Source of the DNA: Nocardioides jiangsuensis
GTDB lineage: Bacteria > Actinomycetota > Actinomycetes > Propionibacteriales > Nocardioidaceae
Direction of reading: 5' to 3'
DNA length: 64,000 bases
Assembly (NCBI RefSeq): GCF_019679455.1
Contig: NZ_JAIEZQ010000002.1
Span: 434,001-498,000 of the forward strand
This document shows positions 51,340-59,915 of this stretch, in pieces. Both the position numbers and the translations under genes were made by a program. The stretch's first letter is position 1. Each line of letters starts with the position of its first letter. The notes beneath the pieces are model-generated. The model searched no databases, had not been told where the DNA came from, and worked only from the letters and a program-made list of their open reading frames with translations.

Positions 51340-51945
51340 ATGGCCTCTCGGACCGTGTCCGCGCTCGTGGCGCTGCTGCTCGCGACCACCGCCTGCACCG
51401 GCGGGTCCGAGGTCGCGGGGGAGAGGGGGGCCGGCCCCTCCGCGAGTCCCTCGGGCGCCACCCCCGGCGGCGGGCCCTCCGGCACGGTCGGGCCCGTCCG
51501 GGGCGGCCCGCTCGGCTTCGACGGGTCGGGCCGGTTCTGCTCCAGCCACCCGAGCCGCGACTTCGTCTACGGCGACGACATCCTCGACACCGTGGAGCCG
51601 ATCGAGATCGAGTCGCTCGCGCTCGTCGGGGCCAGCGGGGTCCGCATCGTCGACGCCTGGGTGCTGCCGGTGCGGGGCGTCCCGCTCTCGGGCGACTGGA
51701 CGCAGTGGCCCCTGCCGCGCCAGGACCTCGGCGGCAAGGTCGGGTTGGAGTGGAACGAGCGGGAACCGGCCGAGGGCGCGTTCCTGGACCCAGGGACGAC
51801 GTACAACCTGATCGTCCGGATGCGACGCCCCGGTCCCCGCACACCCGGCGGCTTCAAGGCCCTGGCCATCGAGTACCGGACCTCGTCGACGAGCTACGTG
51901 CGGGACACGCACACCCGCGGCAGGTTCAAGAGGAGCTGCTTCTGA
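51340..51945 (+). CDS. Putative secreted lipoprotein, hypothetical
   Basis: A 201-residue protein. The N-terminal signal peptide ends in a lipobox-like ATTACTGG (Cys near residue 19) and is followed by a Gly/Ser/Pro-rich linker. The rest is a compact domain with VDAWVLPVRGVPLSGDW and TYNLIVRMRRPGP. No family is recognised. Two further cysteines (FCSSHPS and the terminal RSCF) may pair. GGAAGGA lies 4 bases before the ATG. Its stop abuts the exonuclease III stop with no spacer base. Confidence 0.75.
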   Translation: MASRTVSALVALLLATTACTGGSEVAGERGAGPSASPSGATPGGGPSGTVGPVRGGPLGFDGSGRFCSSHPSRDFVYGDDILDTVEPIEIESLALVGASGVRIVDAWVLPVRGVPLSGDWTQWPLPRQDLGGKVGLEWNEREPAEGAFLDPGTTYNLIVRMRRPGPRTPGGFKALAIEYRTSSTSYVRDTHTRGRFKRSCF

Positions 51946-52737
51946 TCAGTCGGCGAGGTCGACGACCACCGGCGCGTGGTCGCTGGCGCCCTTGCCGGCC
52001 CGCTCGTCGCGGTCGATCTCGGCCCCCGTCACGCGCCCGGCGAGGGCGGGGGAGCCCAGGATGAAGTCGATCCGCATGCCCTTGTTCCGCTCGAAGCGCT
52101 GCCGGTAGTAGTCCCAGTACGTGTACACGTCCGGCCCCGGCGTGTGCGGCCGCACCACGTCGACGTACCCGCTGTCGACGAACGCCTGGAACGCCGCCCG
52201 CTCGTCCGGGGAGACGTGCGTGCTCTTCGCGAACACGCTCATGTCCCACACGTCGTCGTCGTGCGGGGCGATGTTCCAGTCGCCGGTGAGGGCGATCTGC
52301 GCCGCCGGGTCGTCCTTGAGCCAGCCGTGCGCGGCGGTGCGGAGCCGGTCGAGCCACTCGAGCTTGTAGGTCAGGTGCGGGTCACCGAGCGCGCGGCCGT
52401 TGGGCACGTACAGCGACCAGACCTGCACCCCGCCGCAGGTGGCGCCGAGGGCCCGTGCCTCGGAAGCCAGCGGCTCGCCCCACTGCGGCATTCCCTCGAA
52501 CCCGTGCCGTACGTCGCCGAGCCCGACCCGGCTCGCGATCGCCACGCCGTTCCACTGGCTGTGCCCGAGGGTGGCCACCTCGTAGCCCATCGCCTCGAGG
52601 CCCATCAGCGGCCACTGGTCGTCGCGGGCCTTGGTCTCCTGGAGCGCGATGACGTCGATCTCGTGGCGGGTGAGGAAGGCCTCGACCCGGTCGATCCGGG
52701 AGCGGATGGAGTTGACGTTCCAGGTGGCGATGCGCAT
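51946..52737 (-). CDS. xthA: Exodeoxyribonuclease III
   Basis: A 263-residue endonuclease/exonuclease/phosphatase-fold enzyme for base excision repair. Motifs: TWNVNSIRSR, ALQETKARDDQWP (catalytic Glu), SLYVPNGRALGDPHLTYKL, TGDWNIAPHDDDV (Asp-x-Asn), RIDFILGSP and SDHAPVVVDL (catalytic His). The ATG follows the leftward TAGAGT (52744-52749) by 6 nt. It is divergent from ychF and abuts the convergent lipoprotein gene. Confidence 0.94.
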   Translation of the reverse strand: MRIATWNVNSIRSRIDRVEAFLTRHEIDVIALQETKARDDQWPLMGLEAMGYEVATLGHSQWNGVAIASRVGLGDVRHGFEGMPQWGEPLASEARALGATCGGVQVWSLYVPNGRALGDPHLTYKLEWLDRLRTAAHGWLKDDPAAQIALTGDWNIAPHDDDVWDMSVFAKSTHVSPDERAAFQAFVDSGYVDVVRPHTPGPDVYTYWDYYRQRFERNKGMRIDFILGSPALAGRVTGAEIDRDERAGKGASDHAPVVVDLAD

Positions 52738-52807
52738 GCCGCCACTCTAGGAGGGCGAGGTCGGTCGATTCGTCGCGGAACCCTGCCGCGCCGTAAAGTG
52801 GCCGCCC

Positions 52808-53884
52808 GTGGCTCTCACCATCGGAATCGTCGGTCTCCCCAACGCGGGCAAGTCGACCCTCTTCAACGCCCTGACCAAGAACGACGTGCTCGCGGCGAAC
52901 TACCCGTTCGCGACGATCGAGCCGAACGTCGGCGTGGTCGGCGTCCCCGACTCCCGCCTCCCGAAGCTCGCGGAGATCTTCGGCTCGGCCAAGGTCCTGC
53001 CCGCGACCGTCGAGTTCGTCGACATCGCCGGCATCGTCCGCGGCGCCTCCGAGGGCGAAGGACTGGGCAACAAGTTCCTCTCGCACATCCGCGAGTCCGC
53101 GGCGATCTGCCAGGTGACCCGGGTGTTCCGCGACGAGGACGTGACCCACGTCGACGGCGAGGTGAACCCCGCCAACGACATCTCGACGATCCAGACCGAG
53201 ATGATCCTGGCCGACCTCCAGACGGTCGACAAGGCGCTGCCGCGGCTGGAGAAGGAGGCGCGGCTGAAGAAGGAGACCGCCGCCGTCCTCGCCGCCGTGA
53301 AGGAGGCGAAGGAGGCGCTCGAGTCGGGTACTCCGGTCATCGCCACCAAGATCGACAAGGCGCTCCTGCGAGAGCTGATGCTGCTCACCGCGAAGCCCTA
53401 CATCTACGTCTTCAACTGCGACAGCGACGAGCTCGGCGACGAGGGTCTCAAGCAGAAGATGCGCGACCTCGTGGCGCCGTCCGAGGCGATCTTCCTCGAC
53501 GCGAAGTTCGAGTCCGAGCTCGTCGAGCTCGACGACGAGGACGAGGCCCGGGAGATGCTGCACGAGATGGGCATCGAGGAGCCGGGTCTCGACGTGCTCG
53601 CCCGAGTCGGTTTCGACACCCTCGGCCTGCAGACCTACCTCACCGCCGGCCCCAAGGAGACCCGGGCCTGGACGATCCCCAAGGGCGCCACGGCTCCCGA
53701 GGCGGCCGGTGTCATCCACACCGACTTCCAGCGCGGCTTCATCAAGGCCGAGATCGTCTCCTTCGACGACCTCGTGGAGGCGGGCTCGATGAACGCGGCC
53801 AAGGCCGTCGGCAAGGTGCGCATGGAGGGCAAGGACTACGTGATGCAGGACGGCGACGTCGTGGAGTTCCGCTTCAACGTCTGA
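52808..53884 (+). CDS. ychF: Redox-regulated ATPase YchF
   Basis: A 358-residue Obg-related P-loop ATPase that binds ribosomes and acts in stress responses. The G1 motif GLPNAGKSTLFNAL, the switch region DIAGIVRGASEGEGLGNKFL, the central coiled-coil arm and the C-terminal TGS domain (TAGPKETRAWTIPKGATAPEAA) are complete. The GTG start follows TAAAGT (52794-52799) by 8 nt. It is the last clearly core gene before the looser region to the right. Confidence 0.96.
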   Translation: MALTIGIVGLPNAGKSTLFNALTKNDVLAANYPFATIEPNVGVVGVPDSRLPKLAEIFGSAKVLPATVEFVDIAGIVRGASEGEGLGNKFLSHIRESAAICQVTRVFRDEDVTHVDGEVNPANDISTIQTEMILADLQTVDKALPRLEKEARLKKETAAVLAAVKEAKEALESGTPVIATKIDKALLRELMLLTAKPYIYVFNCDSDELGDEGLKQKMRDLVAPSEAIFLDAKFESELVELDDEDEAREMLHEMGIEEPGLDVLARVGFDTLGLQTYLTAGPKETRAWTIPKGATAPEAAGVIHTDFQRGFIKAEIVSFDDLVEAGSMNAAKAVGKVRMEGKDYVMQDGDVVEFRFNV

Positions 53885-53970
53885 ACCGGTGTAACCGCGC
53901 AGGTCAGCGACCTGTCGGCGTGCTATGGCCCGGTCTTGACCCGCGGTTTCTCGTGCCGGTCGCTACCTGG

Positions 53971-54390
53971 TCACCGGTACGGGTCGGCGATGTCGCGGAG
54001 CTTGGTGAGCGCTTGGCGCAGGCACGCAGCGAGTTCGGGACCGAGGTGGTCGTTCCATTCCTGCTCGACGCCCATCACTACCTCGCGAGCCCGCCTTGAC
54101 GCGGCCTTCCCCTTCTGTGTGAACCTGATGAGCCGCGCCCTGCCGTCGTCCGGATCCGCGATGCGCTCCACGAGCCCTTCCCGTTCCAGCGCCGCGACCA
54201 GCAGGCTCGCGGTCTGCTTGGTGACCTGCGCCTGCTCGGCGAGGTCGGTGAGGCGAGAGCCGTCCTCGGCAATGCGCTGGGCGATCCGGGCCTGCGCAAC
54301 GGTCACGTCAAAGCCGGCTTCCCGCATCGCCGCGATCACCCGTTCGTCCATCGCGCGGTAAGCGATCAACATGAGCGTGGCGAGGTCCAT
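53971..54390 (-). CDS. MarR-family regulator divergent from a methyltransferase
   Basis: A 139-residue winged-helix regulator. The DNA-binding helices are LTDLAEQAQVTKQTASLLVAAL and the wing is VERIADPDDGRARLIRFT. I chose the ATG at 54390, preceded by AAGGGG. A longer start would extend into the operator array. It is transcribed away from an O-methyltransferase gene, with several TGAC/GTCA dyads in between. It probably represses both itself and that gene until a ligand, perhaps the methyltransferase substrate, is present. Confidence 0.87.
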   Translation of the reverse strand: MDLATLMLIAYRAMDERVIAAMREAGFDVTVAQARIAQRIAEDGSRLTDLAEQAQVTKQTASLLVAALEREGLVERIADPDDGRARLIRFTQKGKAASRRAREVVMGVEQEWNDHLGPELAACLRQALTKLRDIADPYR

Positions 54391-54400
54391 CCCATCCCCT

Positions 54401-54451
54401 TGACAGTAGTCAGGCTTGCTGACCATGATGGTCAGTACTGCTGACCATCAT
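54401..54451. promoter_or_regulatory. Operator array between the MarR gene and the methyltransferase
   Basis: Three linked dyads: TGAC-AGTA-GTCA (54401-54412), TGACCAT-G-ATGGTCA (54420-54434, perfect 7-bp arms) and a further CTGACCATCAT that pairs with the preceding TGGTCAG. This is a probable cooperative MarR binding region covering both promoters. Confidence 0.65.
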
Positions 54452-54462
54452 AGGGGGTCCCG

Positions 54463-55548
54463 ATGACCAGACTTCCCCCGGCCCGCGTCGTCCGGGCCGC
54501 CACCGCCGTCCGGACCACGCTGCAGACCCTGACCCGGCGGATGGTGCCGCCGGAGATCGGCCTTCTCGAACTCGCCTCCGGATTCATGGCGACGCACGCC
54601 ATCTACGCCGCAGCGAAGCTCGGCATCGCCGACGTACTGGCGAGCGGCCCGCTGTCCGCGGACGACGTCGCAGCCGAAGTGGGGTCCAATCCCGACACCA
54701 CACACCGGCTCCTGCGGGCATGCGCGGCCCTCGGGGTGTTCCGCGAGGGCGCCGATGGGCGCTTCGCGTTGACTCCTTTGGCGAACGGGCTGCGCTCCGG
54801 AACCGCTGACTCGATGCTGCCGGTCATCCTGATGCTCGGCGACCCGCACTATCAGGGGACGTGGGGCCAGCTGGCCCACACGGTGGAGAGCGGCATGCCC
54901 GGCGCTGAAGTGATCTTCGGCAGGCCGATGTGGGACTACCTCGACCACGATCCTGAGTTCGCCGCCACGTTCAACAACGCGATGAGCCGTCTGTCGGCCT
55001 TGGACTGGCCGGCCGTCGAAGCGGCGTACGACTTCACGAAGTTCTCGACGATCATCGACGTCGGCGGCGGACACGGACAGCTCCTCGCGCTGATGCTCGA
55101 CGCGGCACCTTCCGCGAAGGGTGTGCTGCTGGAGCGCGAGGTCCTCATCGGGGAAGCCGAGGAGCACCTGCGTGAGGCAGGCGTTCTGCCCCGCTGCCGG
55201 CTCGAAGCCGGGTCGTTCTTCGAGACCGCTCCCTCCGACGGTGACCTCTACGTCATGCGGCGAGTGATCCACGACTTCGACGATGAGCAGGCCGCCGCGA
55301 TCCTGGCCAACGTCCGCCGCCACATGCCCAGTGGCTCCATCCTGCTGCTGCTGGAAAGTGTGGTTCCTCCTGGCAACACACCGCACTTCGCCAAGTCCCT
55401 CGACCTGGACATGATGATCTTCGTCGGCGGTCGCGAGCGCACCGAACAAGAGTTCGCCACGCTGCTCGACCGGGCGGGGTTCCGCCTGACACGGGTCATT
55501 CCCACGATCTCGACCATCTCGCTCATCGAAGCCGTTCCAGGCAGGTAG
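54463..55548 (+). CDS. O-methyltransferase (acetylserotonin/hydroxyindole type)
   Basis: A 361-residue SAM-dependent methyltransferase. The N-terminal dimerisation and winged-helix domain (about 1-130: IYAAAKLGIADVLASGPLSADDVA) precedes the catalytic domain. That domain carries the SAM motif IIDVGGGHGQLLALML and the catalytic His region RRVIHDFDDEQAAAIL. The family methylates hydroxyl groups of small aromatic or polyketide-type molecules, often in secondary metabolism or detoxification. AGGGGG lies 5 bases before the ATG. The substrate is unknown. Confidence 0.88.
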   Translation: MTRLPPARVVRAATAVRTTLQTLTRRMVPPEIGLLELASGFMATHAIYAAAKLGIADVLASGPLSADDVAAEVGSNPDTTHRLLRACAALGVFREGADGRFALTPLANGLRSGTADSMLPVILMLGDPHYQGTWGQLAHTVESGMPGAEVIFGRPMWDYLDHDPEFAATFNNAMSRLSALDWPAVEAAYDFTKFSTIIDVGGGHGQLLALMLDAAPSAKGVLLEREVLIGEAEEHLREAGVLPRCRLEAGSFFETAPSDGDLYVMRRVIHDFDDEQAAAILANVRRHMPSGSILLLLESVVPPGNTPHFAKSLDLDMMIFVGGRERTEQEFATLLDRAGFRLTRVIPTISTISLIEAVPGR

Positions 55549-55747
55549 CGAAGCGCGCAGCAGCTCGGGCCATCCCTCGTGCGCCTTTCGGCCGCAACGG
55601 ACCGTTCTTCGCCCGGTTCGACCCTTCGTGGAATGGGGTGTCGCATAATGCCGACCACGGGTACTCGTTCCGCCCATGGCGCGGAACCACCTGTACCGCG
55701 GCCAGGCTGTCCAACCTGGCGACAGCCGAGCCAAGGAGCGGGACGAC

Positions 55748-56359
55748 GTGCCTTCAGACGACAGCGTCGGGCGCCAGCAGGGGGTTCTCGCGGACTGGAA
55801 CGACGACCGGGGTTTCGGCTTCATCACGCCGGCTGCTGGGGGCTCGCGTGCGTTCGTGCACGTGAGTGCGTTCCCTCGTGGCCAGCGGCCTGTCACCGGT
55901 TGCGAGGTCACGTACGCCGAGGTTCGAGACGAGCGCAACCGGGCGCGCGCATCGGAGGTGCGGTACGTGGGCGCCGTACCGGCCAGCAGGGCAGGCGCCG
56001 GCGGGATACCCCTGGCGCTCGCCACCGCGGCGCTGTTCTTCACCCTCTTGGTGGGACTGCTGGTGCTGGACGAGGTGCCCGTCGTGTTGGTGGCCGCCTA
56101 CGGCCTGTTCAGCGGAGTTGCGTTCTTGATGTACGGCGCTGACAAGTCCGCGGCGACGCAGGGCAGATGGCGCACGTCGGAGTCCACCCTCCACACGATC
56201 GCCCTGGTGGGTGGCTGGCCGGGTGCGCTGGTCGCGCGACGGGTCTTCCGGCACAAGACGATCAAGCAGCCGTTCCGCACCATCTTCTGGGGCACGGTCA
56301 TCGCCAACTGCGTGGCCCTTGCATGGTTCGTGTACGAGGCGCCTGTGACGCTGCCCTGA
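55748..56359 (+). CDS. Cold-shock domain fused to DUF1294 membrane domain
   Basis: A 203-residue fusion. Residues about 8-70 form a cold-shock (CSD) nucleic-acid-binding domain with GVLADWNDDRGFGFITP and AFVHVSAFP, covering both RNP motifs. The C-terminal part is DUF1294 with about four membrane segments and the motif YGADKSAATQGRWRTSESTLH...GGWPGALVARRVFRHKT. I chose the GTG at 55748, with AAGGAG upstream. The architecture recurs in many bacteria, but its function is unknown. The 199-bp upstream gap shows no other feature. Confidence 0.86.
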   Translation: MPSDDSVGRQQGVLADWNDDRGFGFITPAAGGSRAFVHVSAFPRGQRPVTGCEVTYAEVRDERNRARASEVRYVGAVPASRAGAGGIPLALATAALFFTLLVGLLVLDEVPVVLVAAYGLFSGVAFLMYGADKSAATQGRWRTSESTLHTIALVGGWPGALVARRVFRHKTIKQPFRTIFWGTVIANCVALAWFVYEAPVTLP

Positions 56360-56441
56360 CACGGTGCGGTCCTGCCCGCGACTGCCGTCGGTTTACCGGC
56401 TCGGCCGAGCTGAGAGCGCCGCGTGGACTGCGTCGCGCCGG

Positions 56442-57005
56442 TCAGGTCGGGTGGATCGCGCGGATGTAGAGGAACACCGGTGAGGTGTTCAATGCGTGCC
56501 GCATACGTTCGTCCGGAACAGCGCGCGCGTGGAAGCTCGGCTCGGGCTCGTGTACCGCGTCAATGATCAGCCCTTGGTCCAGGAGCGGCGTGAAGACAGC
56601 CGAAAGGGGCCGGCGCCACAGGTGCGCGGTCGTCTCGACGCCATCGACGTTCCAACTCTCTTCTATGTACGCGGTGGATCTCGCTGATGATTCCCTGCCA
56701 GTCGGACAGGTAGTGCAGAACCAATGAGGCAGCGACGAGATCCATGCTGTCGTTGTCAATCATGTGCAGCGGTTCGCTCAGGTCAGCGACCTCAACGTGT
56801 GCTCGGCCGTTCATCAGGCGCCGAGCGTGCGCGACCATCCGCTCCGACTTGTCCAAGGCGATGACGTCGGCTCCAGCCAAGACCAGTTCATGCGTGAGAT
56901 GTCCCGCCGCACATCCCAGATCGAGCACACGGCGCCGAACCCGCGGGCGGCGGGCTCGCGCTTCACCTCCGAGTACCGGTCGCAACGCGCACGGGCCGGC
57001 GTCAC
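56442..57005 (-). pseudogene. Broken class I SAM-dependent methyltransferase
   Basis: Two reading frames together resemble one methyltransferase. The upstream part has the SAM motif VLDLGCAAGHLTHELVLAG, then LVAASLVLHYLSDW and ISEIHRV. The downstream part, in another frame, continues with YIEESWNVDGVETTAHLWRR and ends FLYIRAIHPT. The segment that normally lies between (the RPGGRLVFSTHHP region, about 30 residues) is missing. The N-terminus before the SAM motif is also disrupted: a DRYSEVKREPAARGFG stretch lies in a third frame. An internal deletion plus frameshifts make this a decayed gene. Confidence 0.75.
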
Positions 57006-57055
57006 CCGCTTTGTGCGGCGTGCTGGGTGGATGGGGGGCGTGGGATCATGTCGTT

Positions 57056-58294
57056 ATGTCCAGCGGTGCGAAGTTTCCATCGCGGTCGTTCTTGCTCTAC
57101 TGGCGTGCCGAGGCTGTGTCGGGGTTGGGCACCTACGTCACGTTGTTCGCGCTGCAGACGCTGGTCGTCTTGACAATGCACGGCTCGGCGGCCCAGGTGG
57201 GCTGGTTGAACGCGGTGCGGTGGTTGCCGTACCTGGTGGTCGGCCTTGTCGTGGGCGCGATAGTCGACCACCGGCGCCGTCAGCCGATCATGGTGGCAAC
57301 CGACTGGGTCCAGGCCGCGCTGCTGGTGACCATCCCGCTCATGTGGTGGCTTGGGCTGCTGTCGTTTCCAGCACTGCTGGTCATCGTGCTTGTCTACGGC
57401 ACGGCATCGGTGATCCATGGCGCGGCCGCAGTGGCACTCCTGCCGCGACTGGTCGCGCGGCAACACCTCCAGCGTGCTCATGCACGCTGCGACGGCACCG
57501 ACGCCGCAGCAATGACCGCCGGCCCGGCCCTCGGCGGGCTGCTCGTCAGTGCGCTCGGTGCCCCCGTCGCGGTGCTCGTGGACGCGGCCAGCTACGTCTA
57601 CTCAGCCATCACGGTGAGCCGCATCGACGCGGCCGAGCCTCCGCCCACGGCCGGCGCGACGACAAAGGGCCTCCTGCGCGAGATCGTCCACGGACTCCGA
57701 TGGGTCTACCGCAGCTCCGGGTTGGCCAGCCTGGCGCTCGCTACCCACGGGTGGTTCGTCGGCAACGCGATCATCGGGGTCGTCCTCGCTCCTTACGCAC
57801 TGAACACGCTCGGTATGACCGCGTTCCAGTTCGGCGTCCTGGGTGCCGCTGGTGGCATCGGAGCAATTCTTGGAGCCGCCATCACCACTCGTGTCGGACT
57901 CCTGTTGGGCACCGGGCGCACGATCATCGTCTGCCACGTCATCACCACGGCCGGGGTGCTGGTGATGATCGCCGCCGGTCACGGCTTGTCCGGATGGGCG
58001 GCGGTCGCGGTCCTGGGCGCGGGACAGCTGCTGTACGGACTTGCGATGGGCATGAGCAATTCTCACGAGATGAGCTACCGACAGCTCGTTACCCCCGACG
58101 ATCTGCAGGCCAGGACCAACACCACACTGCGCTCTCTCAACCGGGCAGTAATGGTCGTCGTTGCACCGGTTGCCGGGATCCTGGCGGACGGGTGGGGGAT
58201 GCGGCCGACTCTGGTGGTCGCTGCGATCATCTTCGGACTCGTCGCAGCCGGGCTGGCGGCCACGTCGTTCCGCACCGTCCGCGCACCGATCTGA
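57056..58294 (+). CDS. MFS transporter (enterobactin exporter/tetracycline-resistance-like)
   Basis: A 412-residue major facilitator with about 12 membrane helices. It starts FPSRSFLLYWRAEAVSGLG. The motif A loop is VGAIVDHRRRQPIMVATDW, followed by GTASVIHGAAAVALLPRLV, as in the EntS/TetA-like MFS group that exports drugs or siderophores. The gene begins about 50 bases from the decayed methyltransferase, which is transcribed away from it. The upstream region shows no strong ribosome site. The substrate is unknown. Confidence 0.87.
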   Translation: MSSGAKFPSRSFLLYWRAEAVSGLGTYVTLFALQTLVVLTMHGSAAQVGWLNAVRWLPYLVVGLVVGAIVDHRRRQPIMVATDWVQAALLVTIPLMWWLGLLSFPALLVIVLVYGTASVIHGAAAVALLPRLVARQHLQRAHARCDGTDAAAMTAGPALGGLLVSALGAPVAVLVDAASYVYSAITVSRIDAAEPPPTAGATTKGLLREIVHGLRWVYRSSGLASLALATHGWFVGNAIIGVVLAPYALNTLGMTAFQFGVLGAAGGIGAILGAAITTRVGLLLGTGRTIIVCHVITTAGVLVMIAAGHGLSGWAAVAVLGAGQLLYGLAMGMSNSHEMSYRQLVTPDDLQARTNTTLRSLNRAVMVVVAPVAGILADGWGMRPTLVVAAIIFGLVAAGLAATSFRTVRAPI

Positions 58295-58429
58295 CCTCAC
58301 GCCACCTGTCGGGTCTGGCTGAAGAGTCTCGTGTTCTGTCACGCTGGGGTCTACTCGCGGGGTGACTCGTTCGGAGAGTCGAGTTCCTCTCGGCAACATC
58401 ATCACGCGACCTCGAAGGGATGACACGCC

Positions 58430-58813
58430 ATGAGTGACCTGGATGACGGCGTGGCCAGCGTCCGCTACATCGTCGACGACGTGCAGGCCGCCATCGACTT
58501 CTATACGAACCACCTCGGCTTCACCGTGCGCACCGCGCGGTTGCCCGCCTTCGCCGATGTCACTCGTGGGCCGTTGCGGTTGCTGCTATCCGGACCGACC
58601 AGCTCCGGCGCTCGCGCCACACCTTCGGACGCCGCAACCGCCGGCCGCAACCCAGTCCACCTCATCGTCGACGATCTCGATGCCGAGATCGAGCGCCTTC
58701 GCGCCGCCGGGCTGTCCTTCCGCAGCAACGTCGTCGAAGGGCCCGGCGGACGGCAGATCTTGCTCGCCGACCCTGCCGGCAACCTCATCGAACTGTTCAC
58801 TCCCGCCAGCTGA
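58430..58813 (+). CDS. VOC-family (glyoxalase/bleomycin resistance) protein
   Basis: A 127-residue vicinal-oxygen-chelate protein with paired beta-alpha-beta modules (VRYIVDDVQAAIDFYTNHLGFTV; HLIVDDLDAEIERLRAAGL) and the final metal-site Glu in DPAGNLIELFTPAS. The first strand lacks the usual His ligand, so it may bind a ligand rather than catalyse. GAAGGGA precedes the ATG. The family includes resistance proteins and dioxygenases. The role here is unknown. Confidence 0.87.
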   Translation: MSDLDDGVASVRYIVDDVQAAIDFYTNHLGFTVRTARLPAFADVTRGPLRLLLSGPTSSGARATPSDAATAGRNPVHLIVDDLDAEIERLRAAGLSFRSNVVEGPGGRQILLADPAGNLIELFTPAS

Positions 58814-58968
58814 CTGCTCTGCCCAGCCGCCGCCGACTTGTCTGACGGCACCAGTGGACGCAGACGCAGTCAACGGACAGAGCAGCGATCCACGTTCGAG
58901 CGGCCCCGACGACCGCGGCATTTCGCCGCGATGTTCCCTGCACCAGCCGCCGGACAGACCCGCGATCC

Positions 58969-59310
58969 TCAGGTGTCGTTCTCGCGGGAGAGAGCGGTCG
59001 GCTCGGCTTCCTGCTTCTCGCGCCGCTGCTGCAAGCGCTGCTGAGCGGCCGATAGGAAGGCCATGCAAGGCGCGTCAGCCCCGGGGTGCTTCTCGTTCAG
59101 GTGGAAGATCCACCGATCCATCGCCGCCATGAATCCGTTGTCACCGCCGGGGCGATAGGCGGACCAGTTACGGGAGCCCCTGACGACGCACTCGGAGCAA
59201 CTGATCTTGTAGACGAACCGCTTGTCCGCGTCGAGGTCGATCTTCACCTTCGCCAGAGGACCGGCCTCCGATGCGGCTTTCCTCTCACGAGCAGATCGGC
59301 TCGCCGTCAT
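58969..59310 (-). CDS. Hypothetical protein with C2H2-like zinc motif
   Basis: A 113-residue protein that I cannot assign to a named family. A possible zinc-binding module has C-x2-C in ISCSECVV (near residue 40) and H-x4-H in FHLNEKHPG, about 30 residues apart. The C-terminus is a charged helix (QQRLQQRREKQEAE). AGGGG lies 6 bases before the ATG. It is convergent with the VOC gene, across a 155-bp gap that holds nothing recognisable. Confidence 0.65.
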   Translation of the reverse strand: MTASRSARERKAASEAGPLAKVKIDLDADKRFVYKISCSECVVRGSRNWSAYRPGGDNGFMAAMDRWIFHLNEKHPGADAPCMAFLSAAQQRLQQRREKQEAEPTALSRENDT

Positions 59311-59421
59311 GTCGCACCCCTGTTCGTGTTCGGCAAGTAGCCTACGACGCTATCGGAGCGGACATCGCGAGCCGGTGTCGAATCCTCCGAGCGCGGGCGA
59401 CGCTGTTGGACAATTGGCCCC

Positions 59422-59763
59422 ATGGTCGAGGTTGATCCCGAGCGGTTCGAGGCGATGGTCAGGGTGGCGCTCGATGGGCTACCCGCAGAGCTAGGGGAAC
59501 TCATGAGCAACGTGGCCGTCACCGTGGAGCACAACGAAGGACCAGCCGGCCTACTGGGGCTGTATCGCGGCGTTCCTTTGACCCGTCGCACGACGGCATA
59601 CGCCGGTGTACTTCCCGATCGGATCACGATCTATCGACGTGCCATCTGCGCGGTCTGTCACAGCGACCGAGATGTCGTGGAGCAGGTTCGCCGGACAGTG
59701 GTCCACGAGGTCGGCCACCACTTCGGCATCGACGACGCGCGGTTGCGCGAACTCGGATGGTGA
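59422..59763 (+). CDS. Zincin-like metallopeptidase family protein
   Basis: A 113-residue protein of the small bacterial zincin-like (DUF1025-type) metallopeptidase family. The zinc motif HEVGHHFGIDD (near residue 95) has the HExxH catalytic core and a following Asp. Upstream are MVEVDPERFEAMVRVALDGLP and LGLYRGVPLT, which are conserved in this family. The region between holds a CAVCHSD pair of cysteines. Substrates are not known. The ATG is in a GC-poor context (CAATTGG) with no strong ribosome site. Confidence 0.85.
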   Translation: MVEVDPERFEAMVRVALDGLPAELGELMSNVAVTVEHNEGPAGLLGLYRGVPLTRRTTAYAGVLPDRITIYRRAICAVCHSDRDVVEQVRRTVVHEVGHHFGIDDARLRELGW

Positions 59764-59915
59764 CAAGGCGACGCACGCCGGATCATGCCGCCATCCCGCG
59801 TACGGCGCCGGCAGCCTGAGCCGCGCAGGGTCGTCACGAGCGTGAGCAGCGGCGAGGTCGCGTCCAGCGCTTCACCAGCACCGTCGCGGCGGTAGGCGAG
59901 GGCCGCTGCGCCAGC

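Noticed and set aside
59764-59915. Small gene in the 152-bp gap after the zincin
   Set aside because: Short frames exist on both strands, but none has a ribosome site or family resemblance. It may be debris of an older gene.
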